DNA of 64,000 nucleotides from Kangiellaceae bacterium. Lineage in GTDB: Bacteria > Pseudomonadota > Gammaproteobacteria > Enterobacterales > Kangiellaceae. This document shows positions 33,883 to 43,788 of the stretch, piece by piece. The stretch is from the NCBI GenBank assembly GCA_013373015.1, contig JABXIQ010000018.1:82098-146097 (forward strand). Direction: 5' to 3'. The notes below the pieces were generated by a model. That model saw nothing but the letters and a program-made list of their open reading frames with translations, was not told where the DNA came from and searched no databases. Position numbers and translations under genes: made by a program. Position 1 is the stretch's first letter, and the number at the start of each line of letters is the position of its first letter.

Positions 33883-34365
33883 TCAAAACTGCTTTTTGAT
33901 AAAGTCTAGTAAACCATCGCTAGCCAGTTCAATCAAATGCACCACTTCAGTGAAACCTTTTTCACCTCCATAATAGGGATCTGGAACCTCTTTTGCAGAC
34001 AAATGCGGTGCAAAATCAGCCAAAAACAACTTTAATTTATCATTGTAAACACTTGAATTTATTGCTTTTAGATCGCGCAGGTTAGCCTTGTCCATCGCAA
34101 TCAGCAAATCAAATTTGTCATAATCCGGCAATGTGACTTTGCGCGAGCGAATGGTAGCTAAATCATAGCCCTGACGTTTCGCTTCAGCTTGAGAGCGAAT
34201 ATCTGGTGGCTCACCGATGTGATAAGCACTGGTTCCAGCAGAGTCTATAAGAATATCCTGCGCCAACCCTGCCTCGATAACTTTTTGACGAAAAACGCCC
34301 TCAGCCGTTGGAGAGCGGCAGATGTTACCGAGGCATACGAATAAAACTGAAAATTTATGGCTCAT
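33883..34365 (-). CDS. low-molecular-weight protein-tyrosine phosphatase
   Basis: About 160 residues. The catalytic loop CLGNICRS (CX5RS) is at the N-terminus and the general-acid loop DPYYGG near residue 132. It removes phosphate from phosphotyrosine or small phosphate esters in the cytoplasm. The start at 34365 (MSHKFSVLFVCLGNIC) is preferred over one four codons upstream. It follows kdsB closely (24 bases), so the two may be co-transcribed. Confidence 0.92.
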   Translation of the reverse strand: MSHKFSVLFVCLGNICRSPTAEGVFRQKVIEAGLAQDILIDSAGTSAYHIGEPPDIRSQAEAKRQGYDLATIRSRKVTLPDYDKFDLLIAMDKANLRDLKAINSSVYNDKLKLFLADFAPHLSAKEVPDPYYGGEKGFTEVVHLIELASDGLLDFIKKQF

Positions 34366-34389
34366 TAGACTAGTCATTAAATAAATCGA

Positions 34390-35157
34390 CTATAACCGGT
34401 GGGTTCGATAGTAATTTTCCGCTGCAAGCAAATCCTCGAGTGTATCAACCCCTAAACCTGGTGCTTCTTTTGCTTGTTCGATATGAATGCTATAACCATT
34501 GGCCAATACTCTTAATTGCTCCAACGATTCAGCCACTTCTAATGCAGCAGGTGGCATTTTGACGTAATCGGCTAAAAAGCCAGCGCGATATGCGTAAATA
34601 CCGATATGACGTTGCATCAAGGATAAATCATTAACCTTACCCTCCTCGAAATGTCCGCGCTGCCAAGCAATTGGCGCTCTTGAGAAGTACAAAGCTTTGT
34701 TATGTTGATCTGCAACGACTTTGACTACATTTGGATTAAAAACCTCTTCCGTTTTATCAATTGACGTTGATAAGGTTGCCATATGGCAATCAGAATCACG
34801 CAAGTTTTTAGCTACTTGACGAATATTTTCCGCAGAAATAAAGGGTTCATCACCTTGAACATTAACCACAATCGCATCATCTGCTAATTGCAAAAATTCG
34901 CACACTTCTGCCAAACGATCGCTGCCTGAAACATGATCTGCGCGCGTCAGACACACATCACCATCAAAGGATTTCACTGTGTCGACAATACGCTGATCAT
35001 CCGTAGCTACAACTACCCTATCCGCTCCTGACATTAGCGCACGCTCATACACGTGTTGAATCATTGGCTTATTGCCTATCATTGCTAAAGGTTTACCAGG
35101 CAAGCGAGTTGAGGCATAACGGGCAGGAATAACTACGGTAAAATCATTAAATGGCAT
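34390..35157 (-). CDS. kdsB: CMP-KDO synthetase
   Basis: A 255-residue enzyme that activates KDO with CTP for lipopolysaccharide inner-core synthesis. FTVVIPARYASTRLPGKPL at the N-terminus, CLTRADHVSGSDRLAEV near residues 73-89 and IVVNVQGDEPFI near 95 are the family motifs. It belongs to a run of LPS genes: lpxK and msbA lie on the same strand upstream, with a Trm112-like gene between. Confidence 0.96.
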   Translation of the reverse strand: MPFNDFTVVIPARYASTRLPGKPLAMIGNKPMIQHVYERALMSGADRVVVATDDQRIVDTVKSFDGDVCLTRADHVSGSDRLAEVCEFLQLADDAIVVNVQGDEPFISAENIRQVAKNLRDSDCHMATLSTSIDKTEEVFNPNVVKVVADQHNKALYFSRAPIAWQRGHFEEGKVNDLSLMQRHIGIYAYRAGFLADYVKMPPAALEVAESLEQLRVLANGYSIHIEQAKEAPGLGVDTLEDLLAAENYYRTHRL

Positions 35158-35189
35158 CTTTAATCTCGATAGTGTAGCAATAAGGATTA

Positions 35190-35375
35190 CTAAAGTTTAT
35201 CCAACTCATCGCTTGAAACTTGTCGTGCCTGCTCTTCTAGCATCACAGGAATATCATCATTAATTGGATAAGCCAGCTTATCAAAGCGACAAATTAATTC
35301 ATTATTAGCTTTATGATATTTCAACTCACCTTTGCAGATTGGGCAAACTAAAATATCCAGTAAGTTATGATCCAT
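35190..35375 (-). CDS. Trm112/YcaR-like small zinc-ribbon protein
   Basis: A 61-residue protein, [20 protein letters not shown] followed by [23 protein letters not shown], the conserved Trm112-like pattern. Only the first Cys pair (CPIC) plus a single later Cys are seen, so zinc binding may be incomplete. It regularly lies between lpxK and kdsB in gammaproteobacteria. Its role is not well defined. Confidence 0.9.
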   Translation of the reverse strand: MDHNLLDILVCPICKGELKYHKANNELICRFDKLAYPINDDIPVMLEEQARQVSSDELDKL

Positions 35376-35405
35376 CGTTGACCTTTCGTTGTTTAATTTC
35401 GTTTA

Positions 35406-36407
35406 TCATGCAATATGACGTGTTATTGATTCAATTGAATGCAAAATTTGCACTTCAAGCTCTTTATCTAATTGTGCCTCAACTGGCAAAAAATACAAAT
35501 CATCAACGTCAAACTCGCGGCATTTCACTGCATCTTTCTCGGTCATCACTATCGGAAGTGACTGATTTTGCCGTATTCGTTCAATATCATCGGCTGTAAA
35601 CTGATGATGATCGGGGAAGCTGTGCTGAGAAAAATTAAAACCTAACCTTGCTAAGGTCGAATAAAAACGTTGAGGGTTGCCAATTGCAGCTACGGCATGG
35701 CAATTCTTTTGAATGATTGCTTGAGTATCCAAAGAAACAGGCTGCCAATCGTTCATTTGCGTTATGCTTTTGGCTATTAACTGCATCGATTGACCATTAA
35801 CAACTTGAATATCGGCGCTATTTAAGCGAGACACAGGCTCTCTTAAGGGGCCAAAAGGCATTAACCAACCATTGCCAAACTGGCGTTGCCCGTCGATAAC
35901 TACAATTTCAAGATCCCGCTGCAGCTTATAATGTTGTAATCCATCATCACACAAGACTAGATCACAGCCAAGTTCGGCTAATTTTTCAGCGCCGCGGCTA
36001 CGATTGGGATCAACCACAATGGTTGCAGCTGTATGGTTATAGATCAAAAAAGGTTCATCGCCACACTCTTGTGGTTTAACCTGCTCAGTCATAAGTAATG
36101 GATAATGGGCACTTTCGCCACCATATCCGCGAGTCACTAAGCCAACTTTAAGTCCTTGTTTCGACAACAATTTAATTAAATAAATCGCTAACGGTGTCTT
36201 GCCAGTTCCACCAACATTGATGTTACCTATAACAACTACTGGAACCGCAGGCTTATAAGACTTAAATATTCCCCACTGATAAAATTTACGGCGCAACCAG
36301 ACTATTACTCTAAGTAATAATTGTAACGGCAACAACAGCCATAACCACCAAACGGTAGGTCTGTACCAAAGATTTTCAAAGAATTGTTGGCTTTTAGAAA
36401 TGGCCAT
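35406..36407 (-). CDS. lpxK: tetraacyldisaccharide 4'-kinase LpxK
   Basis: A 333-residue kinase that phosphorylates the lipid A precursor at the 4' position on the inner membrane. The N-terminal hydrophobic region (WWLWLLLPLQLLLRVIVWL) is the membrane anchor; the P-loop is GNINVGGTGKTPLA near residues 62-75; LVLCDDGLQHYKLQRD near 150 is a further family block. It lies 14 bases behind msbA, so the two are co-transcribed. Confidence 0.95.
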   Translation of the reverse strand: MAISKSQQFFENLWYRPTVWWLWLLLPLQLLLRVIVWLRRKFYQWGIFKSYKPAVPVVVIGNINVGGTGKTPLAIYLIKLLSKQGLKVGLVTRGYGGESAHYPLLMTEQVKPQECGDEPFLIYNHTAATIVVDPNRSRGAEKLAELGCDLVLCDDGLQHYKLQRDLEIVVIDGQRQFGNGWLMPFGPLREPVSRLNSADIQVVNGQSMQLIAKSITQMNDWQPVSLDTQAIIQKNCHAVAAIGNPQRFYSTLARLGFNFSQHSFPDHHQFTADDIERIRQNQSLPIVMTEKDAVKCREFDVDDLYFLPVEAQLDKELEVQILHSIESITRHIA

Positions 36408-36421
36408 GATGATTATTGCGA

Positions 36422-38173
36422 CTATTGCTCGCTAAACTGCATTTGATGTAGGTGCATATATTCGCCATTTTGCGCAAGCAGTTGTTGATGGGTTCCTGAC
36501 TCGACAATCGCGCCATCTCGTATGACTAAAATCTTGTCTGCATTTTCAATAGTCGATAATCGATGGGCAACCACTAGCGTTGTCCGATTTTGCATCAAAG
36601 TTTCCAGTGCCTCTTGGATATGACGCTCTGATTCCGTATCAAGCGCAGAAGTAGCTTCATCAAGAATAAGAATTGGAGCATCTTTAAGCATGGCTCGGGC
36701 AATCGCTATACGTTGGCGTTGACCACCAGAAAGCATCACACCATTATCACCAACCACTGTATCTAGTCCTTGGGGTAATTGTTCAATAAACTCCCAAGCG
36801 TGAGCATGTTTAGCTGCCTGAATAATCGATGCTTCGCTAGCATCGTTTAAACCGCCGTAGGCGATATTATGCCGAATAGTGTTGTTAAACAGCACAACAT
36901 TTTGAGAAACTGTGGCGATTTGATCGCGCAATGATTCAAGAGTTAGCTCTTGAATAGGAATGCCATCAATCAACAATTGACCATTATCAATGTTATAAAG
37001 TCTTTGTAATAAAGTTGCTATTGTGGTTTTGCCACTGCCAGATTTGCCAACTAATGCAATAGTTTCACCTGGTTGTGCAGCAAAACTGATCTGATTAAGG
37101 ATATTTGCGCCAGCTTCATAGGCAAAATCAACATTCTTAAACTCAATGGCACCTTCAGCTCTTTCTATAACAGTTTGACCTGTATCATCTTCATTAGGAA
37201 GATCAATGATCTCAAACACAGATTGCGCTCCAGCAATACCTCGTTGCAAGTGGGTATTAACGTTACTGATTTCTTTTAATGGACGCAAAATCATTGCCAT
37301 AAGCGTAATAAACGCGATCAGCTCACCACTCGTTAGTCGATCATTAAGCATTTCTAAACTGCCAAAATACATAATGGCAGCAAAGCCAATTCCTGCAATA
37401 AACTGAATAACTGGAGATGCAACGCCCTTAGTCGCGATCAATTTCATATCTTGCTGGCGATTGCGATTCGCTTTATTTCTAAAATTGGCGATTTCTTTTT
37501 CTGTACCACCAAAAATTTTGATTACTTGGTTAGCTTTGATTGATTCTTCTGCGGCATGAGTGACGTCACCCACTACATTTTGGATATTACCACTGACTTT
37601 TTTTAAGCGGCGCGCGCTCACCTTAATCACCCAAGACACTACAGGCACCAAAATTAACAAAAACAAGGTTAAACGCCAGCTGGTTATCGCCATAAATGTC
37701 ATAATGAAAATTATGGTTCCGCCAGCTCGCAAGGCTAAGGTTATGGCATCTGAACTCGCCACAGCAACCTGCTCAGTGTTGAATGTTAAAGTCGATAGCA
37801 ATTTACCAGGGGTTTTATCAGAGAAAAACGAAATTGGCTGACGAATATAGTGCTCATAAAGTTGTTCGCGCAAAGTTTGAACCACTTTTCGCCCAACCCA
37901 GCCCATACAGTATGTAGAGACAAAATTGAAGATGCCGCGTAGCAATATTGCGCCTAAAATAAACAGCGGAGTTTGCACTAAAAGAAAATGACGGTCGCGC
38001 TGATTAATACCTTCATCAATCAAGTATTTAATTGAATTGACGAAACTGGTTTCCACAAGCGCAAAAAGAATGTTGGCAAAGACACCAATGATGAAAACCG
38101 TTTTATATTTTTTTGTATAAGTCAGTAGGCGCTTATAAATCTCGCCACTGGAATATTTTAATTCTTTGTTCAT
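36422..38173 (-). CDS. msbA: lipid A export ABC transporter MsbA
   Basis: A 583-residue half-transporter that flips lipid A-core across the inner membrane. Six membrane segments occupy the first 320 residues; the ATPase follows with Walker A GKSGSGKTT near residue 378, signature LSGGQRQR, and Walker B ILILDEATSALD. The start codon shares one base with the exbD stop, so it is coupled to exbBD. The order exbB-exbD-msbA-lpxK is common in marine gammaproteobacteria. Confidence 0.95.
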   Translation of the reverse strand: MNKELKYSSGEIYKRLLTYTKKYKTVFIIGVFANILFALVETSFVNSIKYLIDEGINQRDRHFLLVQTPLFILGAILLRGIFNFVSTYCMGWVGRKVVQTLREQLYEHYIRQPISFFSDKTPGKLLSTLTFNTEQVAVASSDAITLALRAGGTIIFIMTFMAITSWRLTLFLLILVPVVSWVIKVSARRLKKVSGNIQNVVGDVTHAAEESIKANQVIKIFGGTEKEIANFRNKANRNRQQDMKLIATKGVASPVIQFIAGIGFAAIMYFGSLEMLNDRLTSGELIAFITLMAMILRPLKEISNVNTHLQRGIAGAQSVFEIIDLPNEDDTGQTVIERAEGAIEFKNVDFAYEAGANILNQISFAAQPGETIALVGKSGSGKTTIATLLQRLYNIDNGQLLIDGIPIQELTLESLRDQIATVSQNVVLFNNTIRHNIAYGGLNDASEASIIQAAKHAHAWEFIEQLPQGLDTVVGDNGVMLSGGQRQRIAIARAMLKDAPILILDEATSALDTESERHIQEALETLMQNRTTLVVAHRLSTIENADKILVIRDGAIVESGTHQQLLAQNGEYMHLHQMQFSEQ

Positions 38174-38586
38174 TATGGATTTTTTGGCTGCTGTGTGGCC
38201 AAGGTAAGGTTATTAAACCCTACTTGCCCTGCTGCGTCCATCACTGTAATTACCGCTTGATAAGGCGCATCCGCATCCGCATGGATAACCACAGGAGTCT
38301 TATTATCGGTTGAAGATTGTAAAATTGCGGATTTAATGGTTTCTAGCTGCTTGTTTATCAAGCCTTCACCATTAACAAAGATCTCACCAGCTTTATTGAT
38401 ACTAACCTCAACAAGCTGTTGTTCTTGCTCTAGCATCTCTCCATTGGCTTCTGGTAGATCTAAACTAATTTTTGTTTCTTTTTTGAAACTGGTCGAGACC
38501 ATAAAAAATATCAACAGCAAAAACACCACATCGATTAAGGGTGTTAAATTCAGCTGTAGGTCTTCTTTGCGTTTTTTAAGCCACAT
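38173..38586 (-). CDS. exbD: ExbD/TolR-type biopolymer transport protein
   Basis: A 137-residue protein with a basic N-terminus, one membrane helix (LIDVVFLLLIFFMVSTSF) with the conserved proton-channel aspartate in PLIDVVF, and a periplasmic domain. Partner of the ExbB-like protein immediately upstream; together they use the proton gradient to energise outer-membrane processes. The TonB partner is not in the window. Confidence 0.92.
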   Translation of the reverse strand: MWLKKRKEDLQLNLTPLIDVVFLLLIFFMVSTSFKKETKISLDLPEANGEMLEQEQQLVEVSINKAGEIFVNGEGLINKQLETIKSAILQSSTDNKTPVVIHADADAPYQAVITVMDAAGQVGFNNLTLATQQPKNP

Positions 38587-38604
38587 AATAGATGATGAGC
38601 CTAT

Positions 38605-39321
38605 TTAATTAGCAGTGAAAATTTCACGTTCACCATGCAACACATCCACCATTTTTAAGGCTTCTTGCTCCATATCGGTGACCAGCTCTTCTACGCGGCG
38701 GGTAAAATGACGATGTAATACTAGCGCTGGAATAGCCACTGCCATGCCTGCAGCCGTAGTAATAAGTGCTTCTGAAATACCGCCAGCTAAAGCATCTGCG
38801 TTGCCCACACCTTGCACACGAATTACCGTAAAAACCTTAATCATACCAATCACAGTTCCTAGCAAACCAAGCAATGGAGCGACCAATGCAACCGAACCAA
38901 GAGTGTTAAGATAGCGCTCTAAACGAACCACAACGGCTCGCCCTGCTTCATTAATACTAGCTTTCATGGCTTCACGTCCATGTTGATGGTTAAGCAAGCC
39001 AGCAGTCAATACTTCTCCCAAAGCCGAACTGTTTTTTAGATCGCGCATCTTACTTTTATCAAATTGACCGTTTTTTATCCAAGTCCAAACCTGCGCCACC
39101 AAATGTTTCGGCAAGATACGATCACGGCGCAACGTCCAAAATCGCTCAATGATGATGCCCATAGCGATAAGCGAACAAATGATAATTGGAACCATTGTCC
39201 AACCACCTGCTTTAAGCAAGTCTAACAACATTCCAGTACCAGCAGAGCTTTGTTCAACTGTAGCGGAAGCCAAAACTGAATTAGTAGAAGCTATAACATG
39301 AGATGTGAATAGCGTTGACAT
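38605..39321 (-). CDS. exbB: ExbB/TolQ/MotA-type proton channel protein
   Basis: A 238-residue protein with three membrane helices: GGWTMVPIIICSLIAMGIIIERFW near residue 40, VALVAPLLGLLGTVIGMIKVF near 145, and ALITTAAGMAVAIPALVLH near 185. These are the conserved ExbB/TolQ blocks. GAGGGGA precedes the ATG. The N-terminal 30 residues form a Ser/Ala-rich segment that may be a signal or periplasmic stretch. Operon with exbD, msbA and lpxK. Confidence 0.92.
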   Translation of the reverse strand: MSTLFTSHVIASTNSVLASATVEQSSAGTGMLLDLLKAGGWTMVPIIICSLIAMGIIIERFWTLRRDRILPKHLVAQVWTWIKNGQFDKSKMRDLKNSSALGEVLTAGLLNHQHGREAMKASINEAGRAVVVRLERYLNTLGSVALVAPLLGLLGTVIGMIKVFTVIRVQGVGNADALAGGISEALITTAAGMAVAIPALVLHRHFTRRVEELVTDMEQEALKMVDVLHGEREIFTAN

Positions 39322-39547
39322 GCGTCCCCTCGTAATTTTTATTCATCATAATCAGTGTTCATCTTGAATGAGGCCTTTTGGGCTTATCATTTTATATTAA
39401 TTATCTACACTAATTGATTGAAAAACATACAAATATATTTCTTATCAAACCATTTTGCAGTAGTCAAAAGCCAAGAGCAAGTGCTAATTAGCGACAACTG
39501 TGATCCAGTTACTGACATTCGCATTAAGCAGAATGCTGTTTTGCGCA

Positions 39548-41977
39548 TTAATAGCAAGGCTGCGCCCGCCAAACGCGCTTTTGTTGCCGCTGATGCGTCA
39601 TCTGTAAGCTGTCCATATTGAGCGTTAACTGCCCTAAACAGCCCACATGCCATTGCTCTATCCCTAAATCATCATAACGTGAGATAACCTTATGATGCGG
39701 CAAGCGATAACGACTGTACTTGTCGGTAGCATAAATGGCATATCGCGCTGCGACCCGCTTCAAAAAAGGGTACGTTGATGAGGTATTGCTTCCATGATGT
39801 GGTACGATCAAAACATCTGATCGCAACCGTTCATACAAATCGTTATCGGTTGCTAATTGCCATTCCGCTTCTTTCTCTATATCCCCGGTTAATAATAAAG
39901 AGTGCGTATCAAACTCGGCTTTGATCACACAAGAGCTGTTATTACCTTGCCATTCAGTTGAACGTTCTTGAGTGTTCGGGTGTAAAGATGTCAGCTTTAA
40001 CCCTTTGAAATTTAATGATAATTCGTGATTGCAATCAATGGCTTGTTGTCCACTTTGATAAAACAAACTGTTTTCAAGCCATTTTCCAGCTACTAACTGT
40101 TTAATAGCGAGCTGTTGCAGTAAAATTTGCGCACCCCCTGCATGATCATTGTCTGAATGACTGAGAATTAACGCATCCAGTTGCCTCACCCCCAATCGGC
40201 GCAATGAGGGCAATAAATAACTGTAGGCAGCGCTTGATTGTTCAGTGGCGAACCCAGTGTCATACAGTACAGCATGCTCGCGGTTGTATATCAGTACGGC
40301 CAAGCCATGGCCAACATCAAACACTTCGACCGTATAAGGAGCACGCGCGGGCGGATTAGCAAAGTCTGCTGTAAATGGCTTCCAAAACAAAACAGCTAAT
40401 AGAACGAAAACAACCGCCCAAGGATACTTTAACTTGGATAAGGGTAAATATAATAAAAAGCTGGCAATTACCAGCAAAATAGCGCTAAATGTCGGCAAAT
40501 AGACATTAAACACTAGAAATGATTGTTGTATATCGAAGGCCGATAGACTGTTGAATAGATAACTTAACAGTTCATCACACCACTCCAATGGCGCTGTCAT
40601 ACCTAGCAACATTAGGGCCACAGCGAAAAAAATAGACGGTAACAAAATAAAACTAAATAACGGGATCAGGATAATGTTAACAACTAAGCCTAATAAGCTG
40701 GCTTGTTGAAAAAAAAGTAGAGAAACAATAAACAAACTAATGGTGATGGCGATTTGAATTTTTAACAGTTCCAGAATCCAGCTACAGCTAGAAACCCAGT
40801 CTTTTCGTTTGTTTCTGCTCTTGCGCCCCATTAATACCAAACTGATCACCCAAACCGCAATAAAGGTCATCCAAAAACTTACAGATAATACGCTCAATGG
40901 ATAAATCAATAAAATCAATAAGATAGCAATGGAAATAGACTGGTAAAAGGCTAATTTTTGATAACTCAACAACCCAAAACTAACTACACACCACATGATC
41001 AAAGCACGTTGTGTAGGTAATGAAAAATCTGCTAATGCAGCGTATAAGCTTGCCATAAGACAACTAGTGATTATTCCGAATTGTAACGGGGCAATGCGCT
41101 TCAGCCAATTATTGGTAGCGAGTCTCGCCCATAACCATTGGCTCAAATACAGAAAAAGGCCTGCAATAATCGAGATATGCAAACCTGAGATAGCTAATAA
41201 ATGACTAATACCAAGCTGCTGAAAAAGCTGTTTGTGTTTTGTGCTTATATGCATTTTTTCGCCAATGATCAAAGCTTGAAAGATACCTCTGTTATCCAGA
41301 GCATCAAGCTGTTGAAAGAGGTGTTGGCGTAAGGAATCCAATGAAACGATAGGTTGCGACTGCAACAATTGATTGTCATCAGAGTTCACAATATAACCAC
41401 GCCCATGAATCGCTTGCTCAAACATATAACGCTCGTAATCAAACCCAGCTTGGTTAATCGGTCCATAGACTGCTTTTAAGCGGCTACTAAAGCGCCAAAC
41501 TTGGCCTAGTTCTAGCGAGCAATCAGCCGCATACCAACTTAACGATAATGTTCGATTAATTAACAGCCCACTAGTCGAGTCATGAACTTTTACTAAAAAC
41601 TGACAATAATCAGGATAATTTGCTGGTAATGATACAATGCTGGCTTCTATAATATGTTGTTGATTATTAATGGATTCTGGTGTTTTTTTAGCCAGTTGCC
41701 AATGGCTAAACAGCGATACCCAACACAAACCAAATAAGATGCCGCTGCTGATTAAAGACATAGCTTTTAGTATTGGTATTGGTCTGTTAAAAAATGTTTG
41801 TGCTTTGCGACTAAGTCCTGTCAAAAAAATTGAGCTAAAAAACAAGCACAATAACAGGAAAAAATTGGGCAGAGCTGGAATAACAGCGATAAAGCTGCAA
41901 CCCAGTAAAAAGCCTGCAATCCATTGCAATTCAAATAATGATTTAAACATGAACTTAATCACACTAGGACAATCCAT
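39548..41977 (-). CDS. comEC: ComEC/Rec2 DNA-uptake channel
   Basis: An 809-residue inner-membrane protein. It has N-terminal helices, an extracytoplasmic OB-like part, the competence region (ALIIGEKMHIS, LGISHLLAISGLHISIIAGLF) and a C-terminal metallo-beta-lactamase domain from about residue 540 (VEVFDVGHGLAVLIYN, LSHSDNDHAGG, LLTGDIEKEAEWQL, IVPHHGS). It carries single-stranded DNA into the cytoplasm during natural transformation. The MBL metal ligands (HSDNDH) are present. An alternative start is the ATG at 41950. Divergent from the DUF2062 gene. Confidence 0.93.
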   Translation of the reverse strand: MDCPSVIKFMFKSLFELQWIAGFLLGCSFIAVIPALPNFFLLLCLFFSSIFLTGLSRKAQTFFNRPIPILKAMSLISSGILFGLCWVSLFSHWQLAKKTPESINNQQHIIEASIVSLPANYPDYCQFLVKVHDSTSGLLINRTLSLSWYAADCSLELGQVWRFSSRLKAVYGPINQAGFDYERYMFEQAIHGRGYIVNSDDNQLLQSQPIVSLDSLRQHLFQQLDALDNRGIFQALIIGEKMHISTKHKQLFQQLGISHLLAISGLHISIIAGLFLYLSQWLWARLATNNWLKRIAPLQFGIITSCLMASLYAALADFSLPTQRALIMWCVVSFGLLSYQKLAFYQSISIAILLILLIYPLSVLSVSFWMTFIAVWVISLVLMGRKSRNKRKDWVSSCSWILELLKIQIAITISLFIVSLLFFQQASLLGLVVNIILIPLFSFILLPSIFFAVALMLLGMTAPLEWCDELLSYLFNSLSAFDIQQSFLVFNVYLPTFSAILLVIASFLLYLPLSKLKYPWAVVFVLLAVLFWKPFTADFANPPARAPYTVEVFDVGHGLAVLIYNREHAVLYDTGFATEQSSAAYSYLLPSLRRLGVRQLDALILSHSDNDHAGGAQILLQQLAIKQLVAGKWLENSLFYQSGQQAIDCNHELSLNFKGLKLTSLHPNTQERSTEWQGNNSSCVIKAEFDTHSLLLTGDIEKEAEWQLATDNDLYERLRSDVLIVPHHGSNTSSTYPFLKRVAARYAIYATDKYSRYRLPHHKVISRYDDLGIEQWHVGCLGQLTLNMDSLQMTHQRQQKRVWRAQPCY

Positions 41978-42083
41978 ATCCTTAACTTTTATTTAGTATA
42001 TTGATAGCCAAATCGGTGTAAACATAAGTTACGAACAACTTGAGAAAGACCTTTAGCGGTAAAAAAAATTTTAAGACGAACTG

Positions 42084-42644
42084 ATGCCACGCAAGATTTT
42101 TAAAAAATACATGCCAGATCCGAAAAAGATCAAAGAAAACCGCTTTTTATTGCTGTTTGGCGACTTGCTGCATGAACCCCAGTTATGGCATCTAAATCGT
42201 TACAGCGCCTCAATGGCCTTTGGAATTGGTCTGTTTTGCGCTTTTATCCCACTACCCTTTCAGATGGTGATTGCAGCAGCTTTGGCGATTATGCTACGTG
42301 CAAACCTACCATTGTCTGTAATTCTATGTTGGATTACTAACCCGATTACCATTCCACCGATGTTTTATTTTGCCTATAAAGTCGGCACATGGGTACTCGG
42401 CACTGCTCCAGGAGAGTTCTCTTTTGAGCTGAGTATGGACTGGCTCAACAACCAATTACTGCCAATATGGAAACCATTTTTACTTGGATGCTTAATTTGT
42501 GCTATCACAGCAGGCGTCTTAGGTTACTACACCATTCAACTTTTTTGGCGCTACCATGTGGTTATGGCATGGAAAGCTCGCCAACAACGTTGGGCAGAAA
42601 AGATTAAAGAAAAACTGCATATCCAAGATAAAAAAGATCACTAA
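42084..42644 (+). CDS. DUF2062 membrane protein
   Basis: A 186-residue protein starting MPRKIFKKYMPDPKKIKENR, then LWHLNRYSASMAFGIGLFCAFIPLPFQMVIAAALA and NLPLSVILCWITNPITIPPMFYFAYKVG, the typical DUF2062 pattern with three or four membrane segments and a conserved Asn-Pro in the third. The function is unknown. It often lies beside comEC, as here (divergent, 106 bases apart). Confidence 0.9.
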   Translation: MPRKIFKKYMPDPKKIKENRFLLLFGDLLHEPQLWHLNRYSASMAFGIGLFCAFIPLPFQMVIAAALAIMLRANLPLSVILCWITNPITIPPMFYFAYKVGTWVLGTAPGEFSFELSMDWLNNQLLPIWKPFLLGCLICAITAGVLGYYTIQLFWRYHVVMAWKARQQRWAEKIKEKLHIQDKKDH

Positions 42645-42673
42645 ATAAAAATCAATCAAAGGTAAAGTTAATA

Positions 42674-43006
42674 ATGAACATGCTATTAAAAGCTATTCGT
42701 GACAATGTTTTATTTTTTATAGTTGCTCTAGGCGCTAGTTTTGCGCTCTCCGAGTTTAGAGGTGACATCAATAACTTGAAAGAAATATTAGCCATCTCCT
42801 TAGTGGCGTTAATCGCTGGTTATTGCTATTTGGTCAATAAACCAAACAAAATTTCGCTAATTTATGGAGTGATAGTAGCAGCAATATTAATTTCAATCTT
42901 AGGTTCAAGAAATATAGAAGCAAATCGATTGATATTTTTGGCAACGTTGATAGTGTCTGTTATTTTTTATTTCATAGCGAATAAACAAAATCATTCTCAG
43001 AAGTAG
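42674..43006 (+). CDS. small membrane protein of unknown function
   Basis: A 110-residue hydrophobic protein with about four membrane helices (VLFFIVALGASFALSEF, ILAISLVALIAGYCYLV, LIYGVIVAAILISILG, LIFLATLIVSVIFYFIA). No family is recognised. It follows the DUF2062 gene by 29 bases on the same strand and is convergent with lolD. GGTAAAG precedes the ATG. Confidence 0.65.
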   Translation: MNMLLKAIRDNVLFFIVALGASFALSEFRGDINNLKEILAISLVALIAGYCYLVNKPNKISLIYGVIVAAILISILGSRNIEANRLIFLATLIVSVIFYFIANKQNHSQK

Positions 43007-43028
43007 ATTGTGGCCTTTGAACAAAGGC

Positions 43029-43736
43029 CTACAATGCCATTAATTGGCCATCTTCCAGTTTTAACTGTCGTTGCATTTTATTGGCAAGCTCTAAGTCATG
43101 GGTTACGGTGATAAAGGTCGTACCCATTTCTTTGTTTATTTCACACATCAAATCGTAAACACGCAAAGCAGTTGAATGATCCAAATTACCTGTTGGCTCG
43201 TCGGCTAGCACTAGTTTTGGCTTATTAACCAAAGCTCTGGCAAAGGCAATACGCTGACGCTCACCGCCCGATAACTCAGATGGTTTATGCTCTTTTCGAT
43301 TAACCAGCCCTACTCTATCAATCAGTTTTTCTGCTTGCTGATAGGCATCATCACGTTTATCGCCACGAATAATTAACGGCATAGCCACGTTTTCGACTGC
43401 GGTAAACTCTGGTAATAAATGATGAAATTGATACACAAAACCTATGTTTTGATTGCGAAATCCCCCTTGCGCCTTTGCCGACAATTTATGAATATTTTGT
43501 CCATCTATCATAACTTCGCCACTACTAGGCGTGTCCAAACCGCCAATCAAGTGCAACAAGGTGCTTTTGCCCGAGCCTGATGCTCCCACAATAGCTAATT
43601 GCTCACCATAGGTTACCGCAAGGGTCAAATTTTCTAAAACCGTAACTTTATTGGCGCCATCTTCATAGGTACGCGCTAAGTTTTCGACGCTGATTAATTT
43701 GTTCATAAATTGATTGTTCATATTCATAACGCTCAT
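43029..43736 (-). CDS. lolD: lipoprotein-releasing ABC transporter ATPase LolD
   Basis: A 235-residue ATPase driving release of outer-membrane lipoproteins. Walker A GASGSGKST near residue 51, signature LSGGERQR near 155, Walker B LVLADEPTGNLD near 174 are present, and the LolD-type GLDTPSSGEV follows the P-loop. Several closely spaced ATGs make the exact start uncertain. It lies downstream of lolC, with an unknown small gene between. Confidence 0.93.
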   Translation of the reverse strand: MSVMNMNNQFMNKLISVENLARTYEDGANKVTVLENLTLAVTYGEQLAIVGASGSGKSTLLHLIGGLDTPSSGEVMIDGQNIHKLSAKAQGGFRNQNIGFVYQFHHLLPEFTAVENVAMPLIIRGDKRDDAYQQAEKLIDRVGLVNRKEHKPSELSGGERQRIAFARALVNKPKLVLADEPTGNLDHSTALRVYDLMCEINKEMGTTFITVTHDLELANKMQRQLKLEDGQLMAL

Positions 43737-43788
43737 AAAATTTGAGCTAAAAACGACAACTTAATAGCCGCCTTAGTTAAATAATTAG